NCBI GenBank assembly: GCA_018829445.1
Contig: JAHJTV010000073.1
Span: forward strand, 124,001-188,000
DNA: 64,000 nt
Direction: 5' to 3'
Origin: a bacterium
GTDB lineage: Bacteria; SAR324; XYD2-FULL-50-16
The notes under the pieces were generated by a model that was given only the letters and a program-made list of their open reading frames with translations, made no database searches and was not told where the DNA came from. The translations under genes and the position numbers were made by a program. The first letter of the stretch is position 1. The number at the start of each line of letters is the position of its first letter. Shown in pieces: positions 45,554 through 54,593 of this stretch.

Positions 45554-46198
45554 CTACTGATTTGCCACCCAATGAACGGCATGTTTGATAAGCTCATTCG
45601 CATTTTTAAGATCCAGTTTCTCTTTAATTCTTTCTCGGTATGTCCCGATTGTTTTGGTTCCCAGGTTTAATTTGCCGGCGATCTGTTTTGTTGTCATACC
45701 CTGACCGATATAGGAGAAAACCTCAAGTTCCCTGTTAGTCAGGGCTTCTACCGGAAATTTTGTTGCCAGACCCGCCCTGCCTCGTAGCGTATTTAATACG
45801 CTGCTTATGATCGTCTCGCTGACATAAATTTTTCTGGCCAGTACACTTTGAATGGCGCAAATCACTGACCCGGTTGTTTCCTCCTTCATTATGTAACCCT
45901 TGGCACCTGCTTTTAGTGCTCTTTCTGCGTAGAGGGCTTCATCATGCATGGAAAGAACCAGGATTGGAAGATTCTCATCATATCCATGGATTTTTTCCAC
46001 CAGATCTAATCCATTGCCATCTTTCAAAGAAATATCCACTATCACCATATCAGGATTTACTTCCCGTATCTGTTCCCAGGCCGGTCCAACCTCGTCTGCT
46101 TCCCCGCAGACCTCCAGATTGTCTTCCATGGAAATCAATTCACATAACCCGAATCGGAAAATCTGATGGTCTTCCACAATAAAAATCCTTGATTTCAA
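45554..46198 (-). CDS. NarL/FixJ-family response regulator
   Basis: The 214-residue regulator has a receiver with 'RIFIVEDHQIFRFGLCELIS', the phospho-acceptor in 'MVIVDISLKDGNGLDLVE' and Lys in 'GYIMKEET'. Its LuxR-type HTH reads 'LTNRELEVFSYIGQGMTTKQ' and 'LNLGTKTIGTYRERIKEKL'. It overlaps the upstream histidine kinase by four bases (ATGA), so they are a cognate pair. Targets are not evident; the aldehyde dehydrogenase downstream on the same strand is a candidate. Confidence 0.93.
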   Translation of the reverse strand: MKSRIFIVEDHQIFRFGLCELISMEDNLEVCGEADEVGPAWEQIREVNPDMVIVDISLKDGNGLDLVEKIHGYDENLPILVLSMHDEALYAERALKAGAKGYIMKEETTGSVICAIQSVLARKIYVSETIISSVLNTLRGRAGLATKFPVEALTNRELEVFSYIGQGMTTKQIAGKLNLGTKTIGTYRERIKEKLDLKNANELIKHAVHWVANQ

Positions 46199-48036
46199 TT
46201 TTTCACCTGTTCAGCATTTATGTTTGAAAAAGTGATCTCAACACTGGTGCCACCGCTCTCATAAGGTTCGATATTGAAGGTTGCTCCGATCATCTTGGCT
46301 CGAAATTCCATGATTCGCAAACCCATTCCTCTACTGTTTTTTCCATGCTTAATGCCGGCGCCGTTGTCGATTATATTCAGGCAGATGAAACGCCCTTTGT
46401 TTTTAAGAGTGATTGAGATTTTATCGGCAGCTCCATGTTTAATGGCATTTTGCACAGCCTCCTGGACGATGTAAACCAGGTGTGATGCTTTGACTTTGTC
46501 CAATACTGAGACTTTGGCGTTACTCTCAAACTCACAGGAAACTGCATAAATCTCATTGATACTCAATGCCAATTCCTTTAAGGAATAATCCAATCCATGA
46601 TCAAGCAAATGAACAGGGCAGAGTCCCCTGGCAATCCCCTTGGCTTTTTTGATAGCATCCCGAACCAGGATTTTAATCTTTTTTGCCGCGTTTGCCTCGA
46701 CAGCAGACTTTCTACGCAGTTTTGTCTCCAGTACATCGCTCAAAACCTCGATTCCAATTAAATGGGGACAGAGATCATCATGTAAATCCTGGCCAATCTG
46801 CTTTCTCTCCCGCTCGCTGATTTTCATAACCTCCCTCTCAGCAAGCTTTCGCTCGGCAACCTCCTTTTCGATTTTTGTACTGTATGCTTCCAGCTGTTCC
46901 ATAAAGTCATTGAAGTAAAGCGCCAGTGTCCCCATTTCATCCTTGGAGCGTTGCTCCATTCTCACCGAAAAGTCCTGATCGGCACCCGCAGCAAACTGTT
47001 TCATCAGTTCACGTAAGGGGCTGGTAATGAGTGAGCTGATCCAGAAGGCTAAGAATGCCACCAAAACCAGGGAAATGACACCGGAAATGGCAATGATATT
47101 TCTAACGGTGGTAAGGGGGGCGTAAATCTCATCCAGGTAACTGGAGGATGCCACCACCCAGTTGAATTCAGGCAGGAAATTAAAAATGACCAGTTTCTGT
47201 CTCTTCTGATCTTCATCCGGATTCTGCCAGGCATAGGTAATTTTCCCGCTTTTCTGATTCAACATCTCCTGCACAAATTTCCGACCGTTGGAATCGTTCA
47301 CATCGAAAAAATTCTTTCCGACCAGCTGTTTGGGATGAACAATTACAACTCCATCCGCATTAAGAAGATAGGAATAACCCGTTTTCCCGAAGCGGAAAGA
47401 GAGCACGCTCTCCCTGAAATCGTCAACATTCACCAATTCCGTGAATTCTTCACGGTAAGCTGAAATGCAGATGATCCAATCCCAGGGTTCAAAATAGTTG
47501 GAATAGACTGCTTTGGGTCGTTCCTTCTCCTCACCAGGATTCTTCCAGTCATATTCAACATATACCTCTTTGCCCGCTATGATTTTCTTCACAAAATCCT
47601 GATCAATGAAATTTCTGCCTTCCACGCCTTTTCGTGGATGGATCACAGCATTGCCAAAGCTGTCTGCACAATAGATATAACCCGACTTCCCAATCTTCTG
47701 ACTTCTCAAAAACTCCCCAGCCAATGATTTAGCCTGTTCCAGGGTTAACTCGCCATTTTGATAACGCTGGTAATAATGGGTAACAAGCTCCCTGTTCCTC
47801 TCCGCCGTGGCCCTGAAATAGTTCTTGATACTGACGGAAGCCGATGTTTTAACTAAATCCAGAATGGCGGAGGTAGAGTTCTGCAATTCACTTTCAATAT
47901 TTGCTTCAATTGTCTTTCTCACAAAGGAGTTAATCACAACACTGCTCAGGGTAATCACCAGGAAAAATGCCAACGAATAACTGACCAGCAGCTTATAACG
48001 AATGGGGTAATCCCTGAATCGGGAAAGGGCTTTCAT
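46195..48036 (-). CDS. Membrane histidine kinase with tandem Cache sensors
   Basis: The 613-residue kinase has a first transmembrane helix (about 15-35), then two extracytoplasmic Cache domains (about 40-200 and 205-325). They are recognised by repeated 'GKSGYIYCADSFGNAVIHP' and 'GKTGYSYLLNADGVVIVHP' motifs, each followed by 'W...PG/PDE' strands. A second helix (about 330-352), a HAMP linker, a HisKA_3 box ('RERKQIGQDLHDDLCPHLIG') and an HATPase domain with 'HLVYIVQEAVQNAIKHG', 'IIDNGAGI' and 'GMGLRIMEFRA' follow. Cache domains usually bind small carboxylates or amino acids in the periplasm. Confidence 0.93.
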   Translation of the reverse strand: MKALSRFRDYPIRYKLLVSYSLAFFLVITLSSVVINSFVRKTIEANIESELQNSTSAILDLVKTSASVSIKNYFRATAERNRELVTHYYQRYQNGELTLEQAKSLAGEFLRSQKIGKSGYIYCADSFGNAVIHPRKGVEGRNFIDQDFVKKIIAGKEVYVEYDWKNPGEEKERPKAVYSNYFEPWDWIICISAYREEFTELVNVDDFRESVLSFRFGKTGYSYLLNADGVVIVHPKQLVGKNFFDVNDSNGRKFVQEMLNQKSGKITYAWQNPDEDQKRQKLVIFNFLPEFNWVVASSSYLDEIYAPLTTVRNIIAISGVISLVLVAFLAFWISSLITSPLRELMKQFAAGADQDFSVRMEQRSKDEMGTLALYFNDFMEQLEAYSTKIEKEVAERKLAEREVMKISERERKQIGQDLHDDLCPHLIGIEVLSDVLETKLRRKSAVEANAAKKIKILVRDAIKKAKGIARGLCPVHLLDHGLDYSLKELALSINEIYAVSCEFESNAKVSVLDKVKASHLVYIVQEAVQNAIKHGAADKISITLKNKGRFICLNIIDNGAGIKHGKNSRGMGLRIMEFRAKMIGATFNIEPYESGGTSVEITFSNINAEQVKN

Positions 48037-48295
48037 GATTGAATCTCTCTGAAAACAGCATCGTTTATGAATTCAAAACTCGCCGGATCACTGCGGTACC
48101 CATGGACAAACTTCTTTCTCTTTCGGATTGTTTAATAAAATCCTGTTAGGCAAGGATTCAGCTTCACTTCGAGAAATTCGGATCTCAACCCACCATGGTT
48201 AATAAACCGCCCATTGCGGAGCTGTATGATGGGTGGTGTGGAGGTTGACGGAGAAAAACCATCACCTATCCGATTCTGTTTTTTTAACCACTTTT

Positions 48296-48550
48296 TCAGT
48301 CTTCTGGGATTTTTGGTAAATTGTTTAGTGCTTTAACAAATCTATTAAGATTGAAGGATTCCTGTCTTTTCAATACTTCGAATATTTCGGATGCTACTAC
48401 ACAGCCTATAAGTTCTTTGGCCTTGCTTTCAGAATGCCCCTCATTTTTTAGTCGATAAAGAGTCTGGCGTGTTTCAGGAGGATCATTAGAGTTTATTTGA
48501 TTATCAACCACTTCCATTATCGCTGATTTTAATTCGGGATTACTTTCCAT
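48296..48550 (-). CDS. Small conserved-looking protein of unknown function
   Basis: I take the ATG at 48550 (84 residues) because the longer frame from 48697 runs through the remains of a toxin-antitoxin module. The protein is acidic and helical: 'ELKSAIMEVVDNQINSNDPP', 'ETRQTLYRLKNEGHSESKAK', 'ELIGCVVASEIFEVLKRQES'. It resembles a small widespread bacterial family whose members keep the 'NDPPET...L...G...A...I' pattern, but I cannot name a function. Confidence 0.7.
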   Translation of the reverse strand: MESNPELKSAIMEVVDNQINSNDPPETRQTLYRLKNEGHSESKAKELIGCVVASEIFEVLKRQESFNLNRFVKALNNLPKIPED

Positions 48551-48608
48551 ATGCGTTTGTTTTTTGTATTTTATTATAATACCAGCATTACCGGTGTGTT
48601 TCAAAATG

Positions 48609-48654
48609 TAGAGACGAAGCGAACAGATGCAGATGAATCGACTGCGAGTTTCAT
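48609..48654 (-). pseudogene. VapC-type PIN toxin, N-terminal fragment
   Basis: The ATG at 48652-48654 overlaps the last stop of the antitoxin frame (ATGA), the standard arrangement. It encodes MKLAVDSSA, the exact kind of start seen in PIN-domain VapC toxins with the first catalytic Asp, but then reads SVRFVSTF and a stop. No PIN continuation was found, so the toxin gene is a remnant. Confidence 0.6.
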
Positions 48655-48884
48655 GCATTGCCCTCACGATCTTCAAGAATAGCAGATGATAAATCACTGC
48701 CCTGAAGCTGTAATTGAATTCATTTCTGTTTCCAAGTTGGCATCTTGGTGGGTTTATCAGAGAAAGGAACTATTTCGGCAACTGGTTTGCCGTGAAGGAC
48801 AATTACAAATGCTTCTCCATGTTCTACTTCAGTAATGAAACCAGAAGCTTTTTTCCGGAAATCAGGAAATGCGATGGTTTTCAT
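48651..48884 (-). pseudogene. Phd/YefM-type antitoxin with premature stop
   Basis: The ATG at 48884 starts 'MKTIAFPDFRKKASGFITEV' and continues 'HGKPVAEIVPFSD', a typical Phd/YefM antitoxin DNA-binding region. A TGA at 48720-48722 stops it after 54 residues, yet the same frame continues for 22 codons as 'IQLQLQGSDLSSAILEDREG', the normal toxin-binding tail of this antitoxin type, up to a TGA that overlaps the start of a VapC fragment. One point change therefore separates it from full length (77 residues). The 54-residue product could still bind DNA. Confidence 0.7.
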
Positions 48885-48957
48885 TTTTTTATCTCCCAAT
48901 ATGCGCAAATTTAAGTGTCCATTGCAGGAAGCAGGCTGTCAACTTAGATTTACTCCC

Positions 48958-49012
48958 GGCCAACAATTGCACCATCCGCGCAGTAAGCGTCGGATGAATG
49001 CGCAGTTAAAAC
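48958..49012 (-). other. attC-like recombination site (downstream of cassette gene)
   Basis: The 55-bp imperfect palindrome has ends GGCCAAC and GTTAAAAC, arms ATTGCACCATCCGCGC and GCGTCGGATGAATGCGCA, and a five-base central spacer. Unpaired bases in the stem and AAC/GTT termini match the architecture of integron attC sites, although the outer R-box consensus is imperfect. It starts directly after the stop of the leftward histidine phosphatase gene, exactly where a cassette's attC should lie. Confidence 0.55.
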
Positions 49013-49016
49013 AATA

Positions 49017-49625
49017 TTATAATTTTATAACGCCCCAGCTTTTACAGACATATTTGCCATCAATAGACTCTCCTACAATATACTCCGCATTTTTCAGTAC
49101 ATTGCCCGCACCAAACTTTAGATCAACATTTTCGAATAGAAACGGAAGAGTACAACAATAGGTTGTTGCATGACTTACAATAGCTATATTTGCCGATTGG
49201 GGATATATTGAGGCCAAATTTTCAATAAATGGAATAAATCTTTCTTTTGCATCCAAAAGGCTTTCACCGCCTTCAATAGACCTGGAGTAATTTTTGTTTA
49301 TCACCCAGTCATCAATCATTTCAAAAAATAATGACTTACTGGCTTCATCTGATTTATCCTCAAGAATACCTACATCTATTTCATTCAGAGACTTATCGAT
49401 TGAATAAGGGATATCTAAATATTTTGACAGGATTTCGGCAGTCTCGACTGCTCTTTTTAGTGGACTTGAAATCAAAGCATCAAATCTTTGTAGTTGTAAC
49501 GATTCACCACATGAATTGACTTGATTAATTCCTTTTTCAGTTAATCCATGCTTGTAACCACGATTTGAAAATACCCAGATTGTATTAGCAATGCTTTCAC
49601 CATGTCTTACAAAATAAATCTTCAT
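49017..49625 (-). CDS. Histidine phosphatase family protein (possible integron cassette)
   Basis: The 202-residue protein (ATG at 49625; the ATG two codons upstream is also possible) has the phosphoglycerate-mutase-like RHG motif 'KIYFVRHGESIANT', 'FDALISSPLKRAVETAEIL', the acidic 'LNEIDVGILEDKSDE' and the second catalytic His in 'NIAIVSHATTYC'. It dephosphorylates a small phosphoester or phosphoprotein. It is more AT-rich than its neighbours and is framed by two attC-like palindromes, so it looks horizontally acquired. Confidence 0.88.
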   Translation of the reverse strand: MKIYFVRHGESIANTIWVFSNRGYKHGLTEKGINQVNSCGESLQLQRFDALISSPLKRAVETAEILSKYLDIPYSIDKSLNEIDVGILEDKSDEASKSLFFEMIDDWVINKNYSRSIEGGESLLDAKERFIPFIENLASIYPQSANIAIVSHATTYCCTLPFLFENVDLKFGAGNVLKNAEYIVGESIDGKYVCKSWGVIKL

Positions 49626-49643
49626 ATACACCGTAATTCTTGA

Positions 49644-49719
49644 GTTTTAGTACTTGGGCAATCCGCTTCAATTGACGCCTTATCAGCTATTGAAGCCGGT
49701 CTTGAGCCATTTGTTAGGA
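49644..49719 (-). other. attC-like recombination site (upstream of cassette gene)
   Basis: The 76-bp element ends on the plus strand in GTTAGGA, preceded by CCGGTCTTGAGCCATTT, a typical attC right arm. The left arm TTGGGCAATCCGCTTCAAT pairs imperfectly with ATTGAAGCCGGTCTTGAGCC, and the left outer box (TTTTAGTAC) is degenerate. It lies just upstream of the leftward histidine phosphatase gene, as expected for the attC of the preceding cassette. Confidence 0.5.
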
Positions 49720-50045
49720 ACCATTATTTATCATTGTTTTTATTTAGGTATTAAATAGGTCACTAGTGTGTCAAAACATATATTACAATTGGAATGATCA
49801 ACGGATAGGGTTTGATTTTTATAAGATCGGTCACAGGGACTCGGAATTTTACATTTTGAGTGCAATCTAAAGGTTTCCCCAGATTCTTGCATAGTCTTAC
49901 CGGGTTTTTTAAGCGATTGTCCTGGGTTGAACTGCCGCACCTTGCCATAGGTTTATCAGTATTGCTATAAAGACCGGTATGGTCGTGATTGAAATGGAAA
50001 CCCAAATAAATTAAGTAATAAACTCAAAGATGCTTCCCCAAAAGT
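49720..50045. other. Intergenic region, nothing recognised
   Basis: This region separates the attC-like site and the MFS transporter gene. It is AT-rich, with short frames of no recognisable content. It presumably carries the MFS promoter. Confidence 0.4.
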
Positions 50046-51203
50046 ATGCTTAGATACCTGGTTTTAATTTGTGCGGTAGTGATGCAGATGTGCCTGGGAG
50101 CCACTTACTCCTGGTCGGTTTATGTTCAGCGATTGAAGGTTCTGACCGGGCTGGGGCAAGGGCTTGTGCAGTTGCCTTTCACCCTCTTCTATTTTCTGTT
50201 TCCCGCAACCATGGTGATTGTGGGTGGTCTTCTTTTTCGAATAGGGGTGCGGCGCTCTGCTGTAATTGGCGGCGTGATATTCGGCGGGGGGTGGATCTTT
50301 GCCGGGTTTGGCCAGATTCATTTTTTGTTTACCATTATCGGTATCGGAGTAATGGCGGGAATCGGAGTTGGTTTTGCCTACATGGTTCCCATTGCAGTTG
50401 CTATTCAGTGGTTTCCTGATCACAAGGGATTGGTGACCGGTATTGCGGTTGCGGGCTTTGGTGGCGGTGCAGCTTTGGTAAGCCAAGTGAGTGCATTGTT
50501 GATGGCCTCTTACCAGTTCAGCCCATTTCAGACTTTCAGGATCATGGGGTTAATCTTTCTTTTGTTGGTCTCAACTGCCGGATTATTCATGGCACTTCCA
50601 ACCGGTCATTCTTTCGTCAGCAACCCTCCTCTCAGAATAAAAGGTTTGGTAACCGATCGCACCTTTATCCTGTTATATCTATGTATGGTTACCGCACTTG
50701 CAGCCGGGTTTACGGTAAATGCCAATCTAAAAGAGCTATTGGGAGTCGATCTCCCGAAGGTGGGCGTTTTAGCTGTTTCATTGTTTGCCGTTGCCAATGC
50801 CGGCGGAAGACTTGTCTGGGGGGCGTTTTCTGATCGGGTTCGTTCCAGGCCGGCAATCGGATTTAACCTGTTAAGCCAGGCCGGGTTAATGATTATAGCA
50901 TTCTGGATATTGGATTCAGTTCCAGGATTTCTGGTTTTTGCCTTTATTGCCGGGTTTAATTATGGTGGAGTTCTTGTCATTTACGCTTCAACGGTGGCCA
51001 GGAAATGGGGGTCTGATAAAGTGGGGCAGGTATACGGATTGTTGTTCTCGGCCAATATCCCTGCCGCTATTGCTCCTTTGCTGGCGGGTTTTTTATATGA
51101 CCGGATTGGTAGTTTTACTTTGTCCTTATGGTTCCTGGCTGGGTGTATGATTCTCGTGTTTCTGGTTACCGGAAAACTATTTCAGGACAATAAAGAAATT
51201 TGA
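50046..51203 (+). CDS. MFS transporter, oxalate/formate antiporter-like (OFA family)
   Basis: The 385-residue carrier has about twelve helices. It starts with 'QMCLGATYSWSVYVQRLKVL', the OFA-family hallmark in helix 1, and has 'GIGVGFAYMVPIAVAIQWFP' followed by 'DHKGLVTGIAVAGFGGGAAL', the typical helix 4-5 region, and 'NAGGRLVWGAFSDRV' after the central loop. Family members exchange or import small carboxylates. Its 3' end overlaps the convergent membrane protein gene by 22 bp. Confidence 0.9.
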   Translation: MLRYLVLICAVVMQMCLGATYSWSVYVQRLKVLTGLGQGLVQLPFTLFYFLFPATMVIVGGLLFRIGVRRSAVIGGVIFGGGWIFAGFGQIHFLFTIIGIGVMAGIGVGFAYMVPIAVAIQWFPDHKGLVTGIAVAGFGGGAALVSQVSALLMASYQFSPFQTFRIMGLIFLLLVSTAGLFMALPTGHSFVSNPPLRIKGLVTDRTFILLYLCMVTALAAGFTVNANLKELLGVDLPKVGVLAVSLFAVANAGGRLVWGAFSDRVRSRPAIGFNLLSQAGLMIIAFWILDSVPGFLVFAFIAGFNYGGVLVIYASTVARKWGSDKVGQVYGLLFSANIPAAIAPLLAGFLYDRIGSFTLSLWFLAGCMILVFLVTGKLFQDNKEI

Positions 51204-52489
51204 CGCCTGGTATGGGGAACCAGATATAGGTTGCTGATCATCCTTCCCAGGAAAAATGAGACGGCAGCGGCGGTAACGCCTGTCATATTTGCGAAACTGG
51301 TTAAAATGAAAAGGGATATCAGGATCGCCGAAACCTCAATTGCGGTTGCAAGGGAGATGTGGGTTGTTTTCCCCCCATGCACCAATACGGCCCACTGGAA
51401 GGTAATAAACACGGACAGTGCCGGCATAAAAGCCAGGATTCTGACCGGCAGACCGGCAAAACCGGTTAGGTGGAGATCCAGTCCTGAAATTGAATGAAAC
51501 CAGATAGTTGAAAAAGGAGTATACGCAATTAAGGATAACACTGCCACCAGGACGATCCCCATTCCAATAGCAAATTGCTGTAATTTCTGCAGGTTTTTCC
51601 GGCTGTTTTTTAATAAGGCGATAACCGTTTCCTGGTAGGAAAGCCCGATGGCACGGAACATAAAAACGGTTGAATTGACAACAGGCAAGACTGCCAAGGA
51701 TTCGATGGGGTACCGGCTTTTTCCCATGAAAAAGGTCACCATGGGATGTACTCCAAGGCTGAGGAGAGACATCAATGCCAGGGGGTAGTAAAATTTTGCG
51801 ATATAACCATAGGATAACTCTTTTTCGCTGTTGCTGTCAGACTGAATCTGCTTGACCGTTTGAATCGATTTCTGAGCCATCAGACGAACAGCTATCAATT
51901 CGGAAACCACACCCATAGATAATGCTGCAGCCCCTGTGTAGGCGCCAACAACCTCAAGGCTGAAAAGAATGAGAGCAGTGACGGCCATTGCAGCAAGTCT
52001 TATCAATGTCCCGTATGTAATTCTTTGTGTTAGGCCACGGGTTATCAACACTCCTTGATAAAACCGACGAAAACCGATGGATGAGGGCCAGGGAAGAAGA
52101 ATTATCAGGGCGGTATGGGTCAGGGCTGTTATCTTGTCCGGCAATCCGATGAGATCCTGCATAATGGTTGAAAATATCGGAGGGAGCAGCATCAGGATCA
52201 TACATACTGTAATCACAATATTTAATATTGTCACAAAACCATTGAGTTTTCGATAGGAATGGGCATCCTTGCAAAGGGCAGTGGTAGCTGCCGTGATGCT
52301 GATGATTGGAGCTTCAACAATCAGGGCAAATGAAAAGGCCACACCGTGAGCAGCCAGGTTATACTTAGCCTCTGCCAGCCTGGCCATGACAGCCGCCACA
52401 AAGGGTCCCTCAACTGACATCATCAGCCATGACAAAGCCAGTGGAAACCAGAAAATAAAGATTTTTTTTGAAGTGAGCTCGGATTTCAC
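51182..52489 (-). CDS. Polytopic membrane protein, ANKH/MATE-like (MOP superfamily)
   Basis: The protein has about twelve helices (435 residues from a GTG at 52489; a TTG at 52597 would add 36 non-membrane residues). Features such as 'FYYPLALMSLLSLGVHPMVT', 'YTPFSTIWFHSISGLDLHLT' and 'GLPVRILAFMPALSVFITFQ' resemble, by memory, the vertebrate progressive ankylosis protein ANKH ('PLALI', '[20 protein letters not shown]'), a relative of MATE carriers linked to ATP, citrate and pyrophosphate export. It has no signal for drug-MATE motifs. Substrate and direction are unknown; the ANKH link is a comparison by eye. Confidence 0.65.
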   Translation of the reverse strand: MKSELTSKKIFIFWFPLALSWLMMSVEGPFVAAVMARLAEAKYNLAAHGVAFSFALIVEAPIISITAATTALCKDAHSYRKLNGFVTILNIVITVCMILMLLPPIFSTIMQDLIGLPDKITALTHTALIILLPWPSSIGFRRFYQGVLITRGLTQRITYGTLIRLAAMAVTALILFSLEVVGAYTGAAALSMGVVSELIAVRLMAQKSIQTVKQIQSDSNSEKELSYGYIAKFYYPLALMSLLSLGVHPMVTFFMGKSRYPIESLAVLPVVNSTVFMFRAIGLSYQETVIALLKNSRKNLQKLQQFAIGMGIVLVAVLSLIAYTPFSTIWFHSISGLDLHLTGFAGLPVRILAFMPALSVFITFQWAVLVHGGKTTHISLATAIEVSAILISLFILTSFANMTGVTAAAVSFFLGRMISNLYLVPHTRRQISLLS

Positions 52490-52799
52490 TGTTTGATTTT
52501 CTATCCAAAGGTTAATGGTGGCATATTTATCACCATATGCCGTAGATGTTCCTGCAAACGATGAATCAGTATAAGATCTTGATAAGCTTACTGCCAATGA
52601 AATATTGACTTAACATGACAAAGCCCACTATGGCAGGATATGGGTTCTAACAATCGATCAGCTTATGTTCTTGGGAAAGGGTGTGAGAGGTTTGTATTGA
52701 TAACAAATAGTTCAGGGACAGAGAATGCAAAAAAAGAGATGCCTATGGCCCGGTGGGCTGACCATGGGCACTCTAAATCTTAGTGAAGAGTTATAGAGA

Positions 52800-53585
52800 T
52801 CACCTCATATCTTCAAGGAGGATTCCCTTGGGAACCTCTTCTTTACCCCAGTATTTTTTTATATGTCTCATATAGCTACCATTCTTCTTCATCTTTTCCA
52901 GCCCATTGGAAAACTGATTGACAATCTCTTTTGTACGTTCATCATTTTTCATATAAACCAGCTCAATGGTGCCGGTAAAAAACGGGGTGTCATTGCGGGT
53001 AAAATCAATAACCGCCTCAGGATTGTATTTATTGATCATATATCTAGCGGATAGAAAGGTTGATGGCCAGATATCAATTCGCTTTGCGTAAAGCTTTTTG
53101 GCTAAGGAATCATTCGAGGAAGTGTCATCAAGTACCAGATCAGCCTTCTGTAATCCGGAAGCGACAGGGGTTCCGCGAATAACTCCAATACGGTACGGCT
53201 TCAAGTCAGTTAGTGTTTTAAAGTGGATTCCGTTGGGATGATGACTTTTAAAATAATTGAAGAATACCTGGTAATAGCCAATAAGCAAGGAATCCTGGGT
53301 TTCAGTTGGTGGAAGTTTACTGCCGAGTAGTATGGGGTGTTTTCCGGCTAAAAACTCACCTCTTGCTCGCATTAAAGGTTTGAAAACAACTTCCGTTTCC
53401 AACCCGGCTTCTTTGAACCCTTCTTCAACAATGTCTCTCCAGTAGCCGTTCCCAAGATCTGCTATCATCGTCTCCGAAAAAAAAGGAGGATAAGCAAACA
53501 TCAAGATTCTAATTTTCTCAGCCTGTAAATTTATCGAAAACAAGCAAGCGAACGCAAACAATAGTAAGAACTTTTTTGGTTTCAT
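52800..53585 (-). CDS. Periplasmic substrate-binding protein (SBP_bac_3-like)
   Basis: The 261-residue protein has a signal peptide (MKPKKFLLLFAFACLFSINL, cleavage near 'QAEK') and the fold of small periplasmic binding proteins: 'IRILMFAYPPFFSE' at the start, 'DIVEEGFKEAGLETEVVFKP' in lobe 1, 'YRIGVIRGTP' at the lobe crossover and 'LEKMKKNGSYMRHIKKYWG' at the end. No permease or ATPase lies nearby, so it may be a free-standing receptor, as seen in many sensory or tyrosine-kinase-less orphan SBPs. The ligand is unknown. Confidence 0.82.
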   Translation of the reverse strand: MKPKKFLLLFAFACLFSINLQAEKIRILMFAYPPFFSETMIADLGNGYWRDIVEEGFKEAGLETEVVFKPLMRARGEFLAGKHPILLGSKLPPTETQDSLLIGYYQVFFNYFKSHHPNGIHFKTLTDLKPYRIGVIRGTPVASGLQKADLVLDDTSSNDSLAKKLYAKRIDIWPSTFLSARYMINKYNPEAVIDFTRNDTPFFTGTIELVYMKNDERTKEIVNQFSNGLEKMKKNGSYMRHIKKYWGKEEVPKGILLEDMR

Positions 53586-54593
53586 ATGCCTCTATTGATG
53601 AAATTATAAAGTGTCAAAAATCCGCACCTTCCATAGAAAAGCTGTGGCGATTCCGATTCGCCGGTGATCAGTAATTCAAAAAAATGTTAAAACTGCGTCG
53701 GTAAACAGGAATCTGCATTTCATGAATATATAATTCAGTTATTCTAAATGCAGGCTTCAATCTGCAAAAGTACTGCCATGTTTATAGCATAAATATATCA
53801 GATATTTGAAGACTAATTGATAGCGTGTTGTCAATATATCAACTGAGATAGTCAATATATTGCCTTTGTGAAAGTTTGTGTAGTAAAGAACACTCTCTGC
53901 ACACCTATTAGGATCTTGATTCTTGTTCTGGCTGGTTAACTGTTTTTAATTTTAACCCTGTTACTATTAAAAAACTGTTCCGCCCTGGAATAATAAAAAC
54001 ATTCGAATTTGGAAATATTGATAAAAAACCAATATTCTTAAACACTTATTAACGCAGGACGCATAAATATTTGTTTTTGAAATTTAATCTGATAAAATCC
54101 CTGGTTGCCGGGTTAAAGGCACATAAGTGAATGCTAAACCTGTCAGGCGACATAGTCGGGGTGTACTTGTCTTTATATTCCGATTGGACATATAATGCTA
54201 ATCATTAAATCATTGTTCAACCCTCAAAATCGGCTCAGAGCCGGAATGTGGAATCCCTGATGATTTCATTTTTCTTCTCCAAATTACTGGTACGGAACTG
54301 GAACTGTGATTTGGTCATGTAATTGGGTGTAAACTGATAAACCCGGTTGCTTCGAGTTGAAAACTGGTTGGCTGGTGAATGGCAAATTGCTGAAAATTGA
54401 TGAATCGTGGCTGCTTCCCCTGTATCTAACAGCTATTGGCTAACAGCTTAAAACTCAGGATGTTACGCGTTAATTGTATCAATCGATTATTATAGCCTGA
54501 AACGTATTTAATATCGGCAGGTTTGACAAAAACAGAACCAACTTCTCTAAAAAAGTCGGAGAAGATTATTTAACCCATAGCTAAAGGAAAACC
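53586..54593. other. 1-kb gene-free region
   Basis: No coding frame is supported. Patterns seen are the direct repeat 'gtcaatatat' (about 53830 and 53851), a palindrome CGGCTCAGAGCCG (54231-54243) next to 'gtggaatccctgatga', related to the REP-like element at 37977, and 'ctaacagc' repeated near 54426-54442. TTGACA at 54523-54528 could be a -35 element for the cyclase gene, but no good -10 follows. The region may hold decayed mobile sequence. Confidence 0.4.

Noticed and set aside
48551..48697. N-terminal extension of the 84-residue protein
   Set aside because: This part is translated from the toxin-antitoxin remnant in another frame and is cysteine-rich without family similarity.
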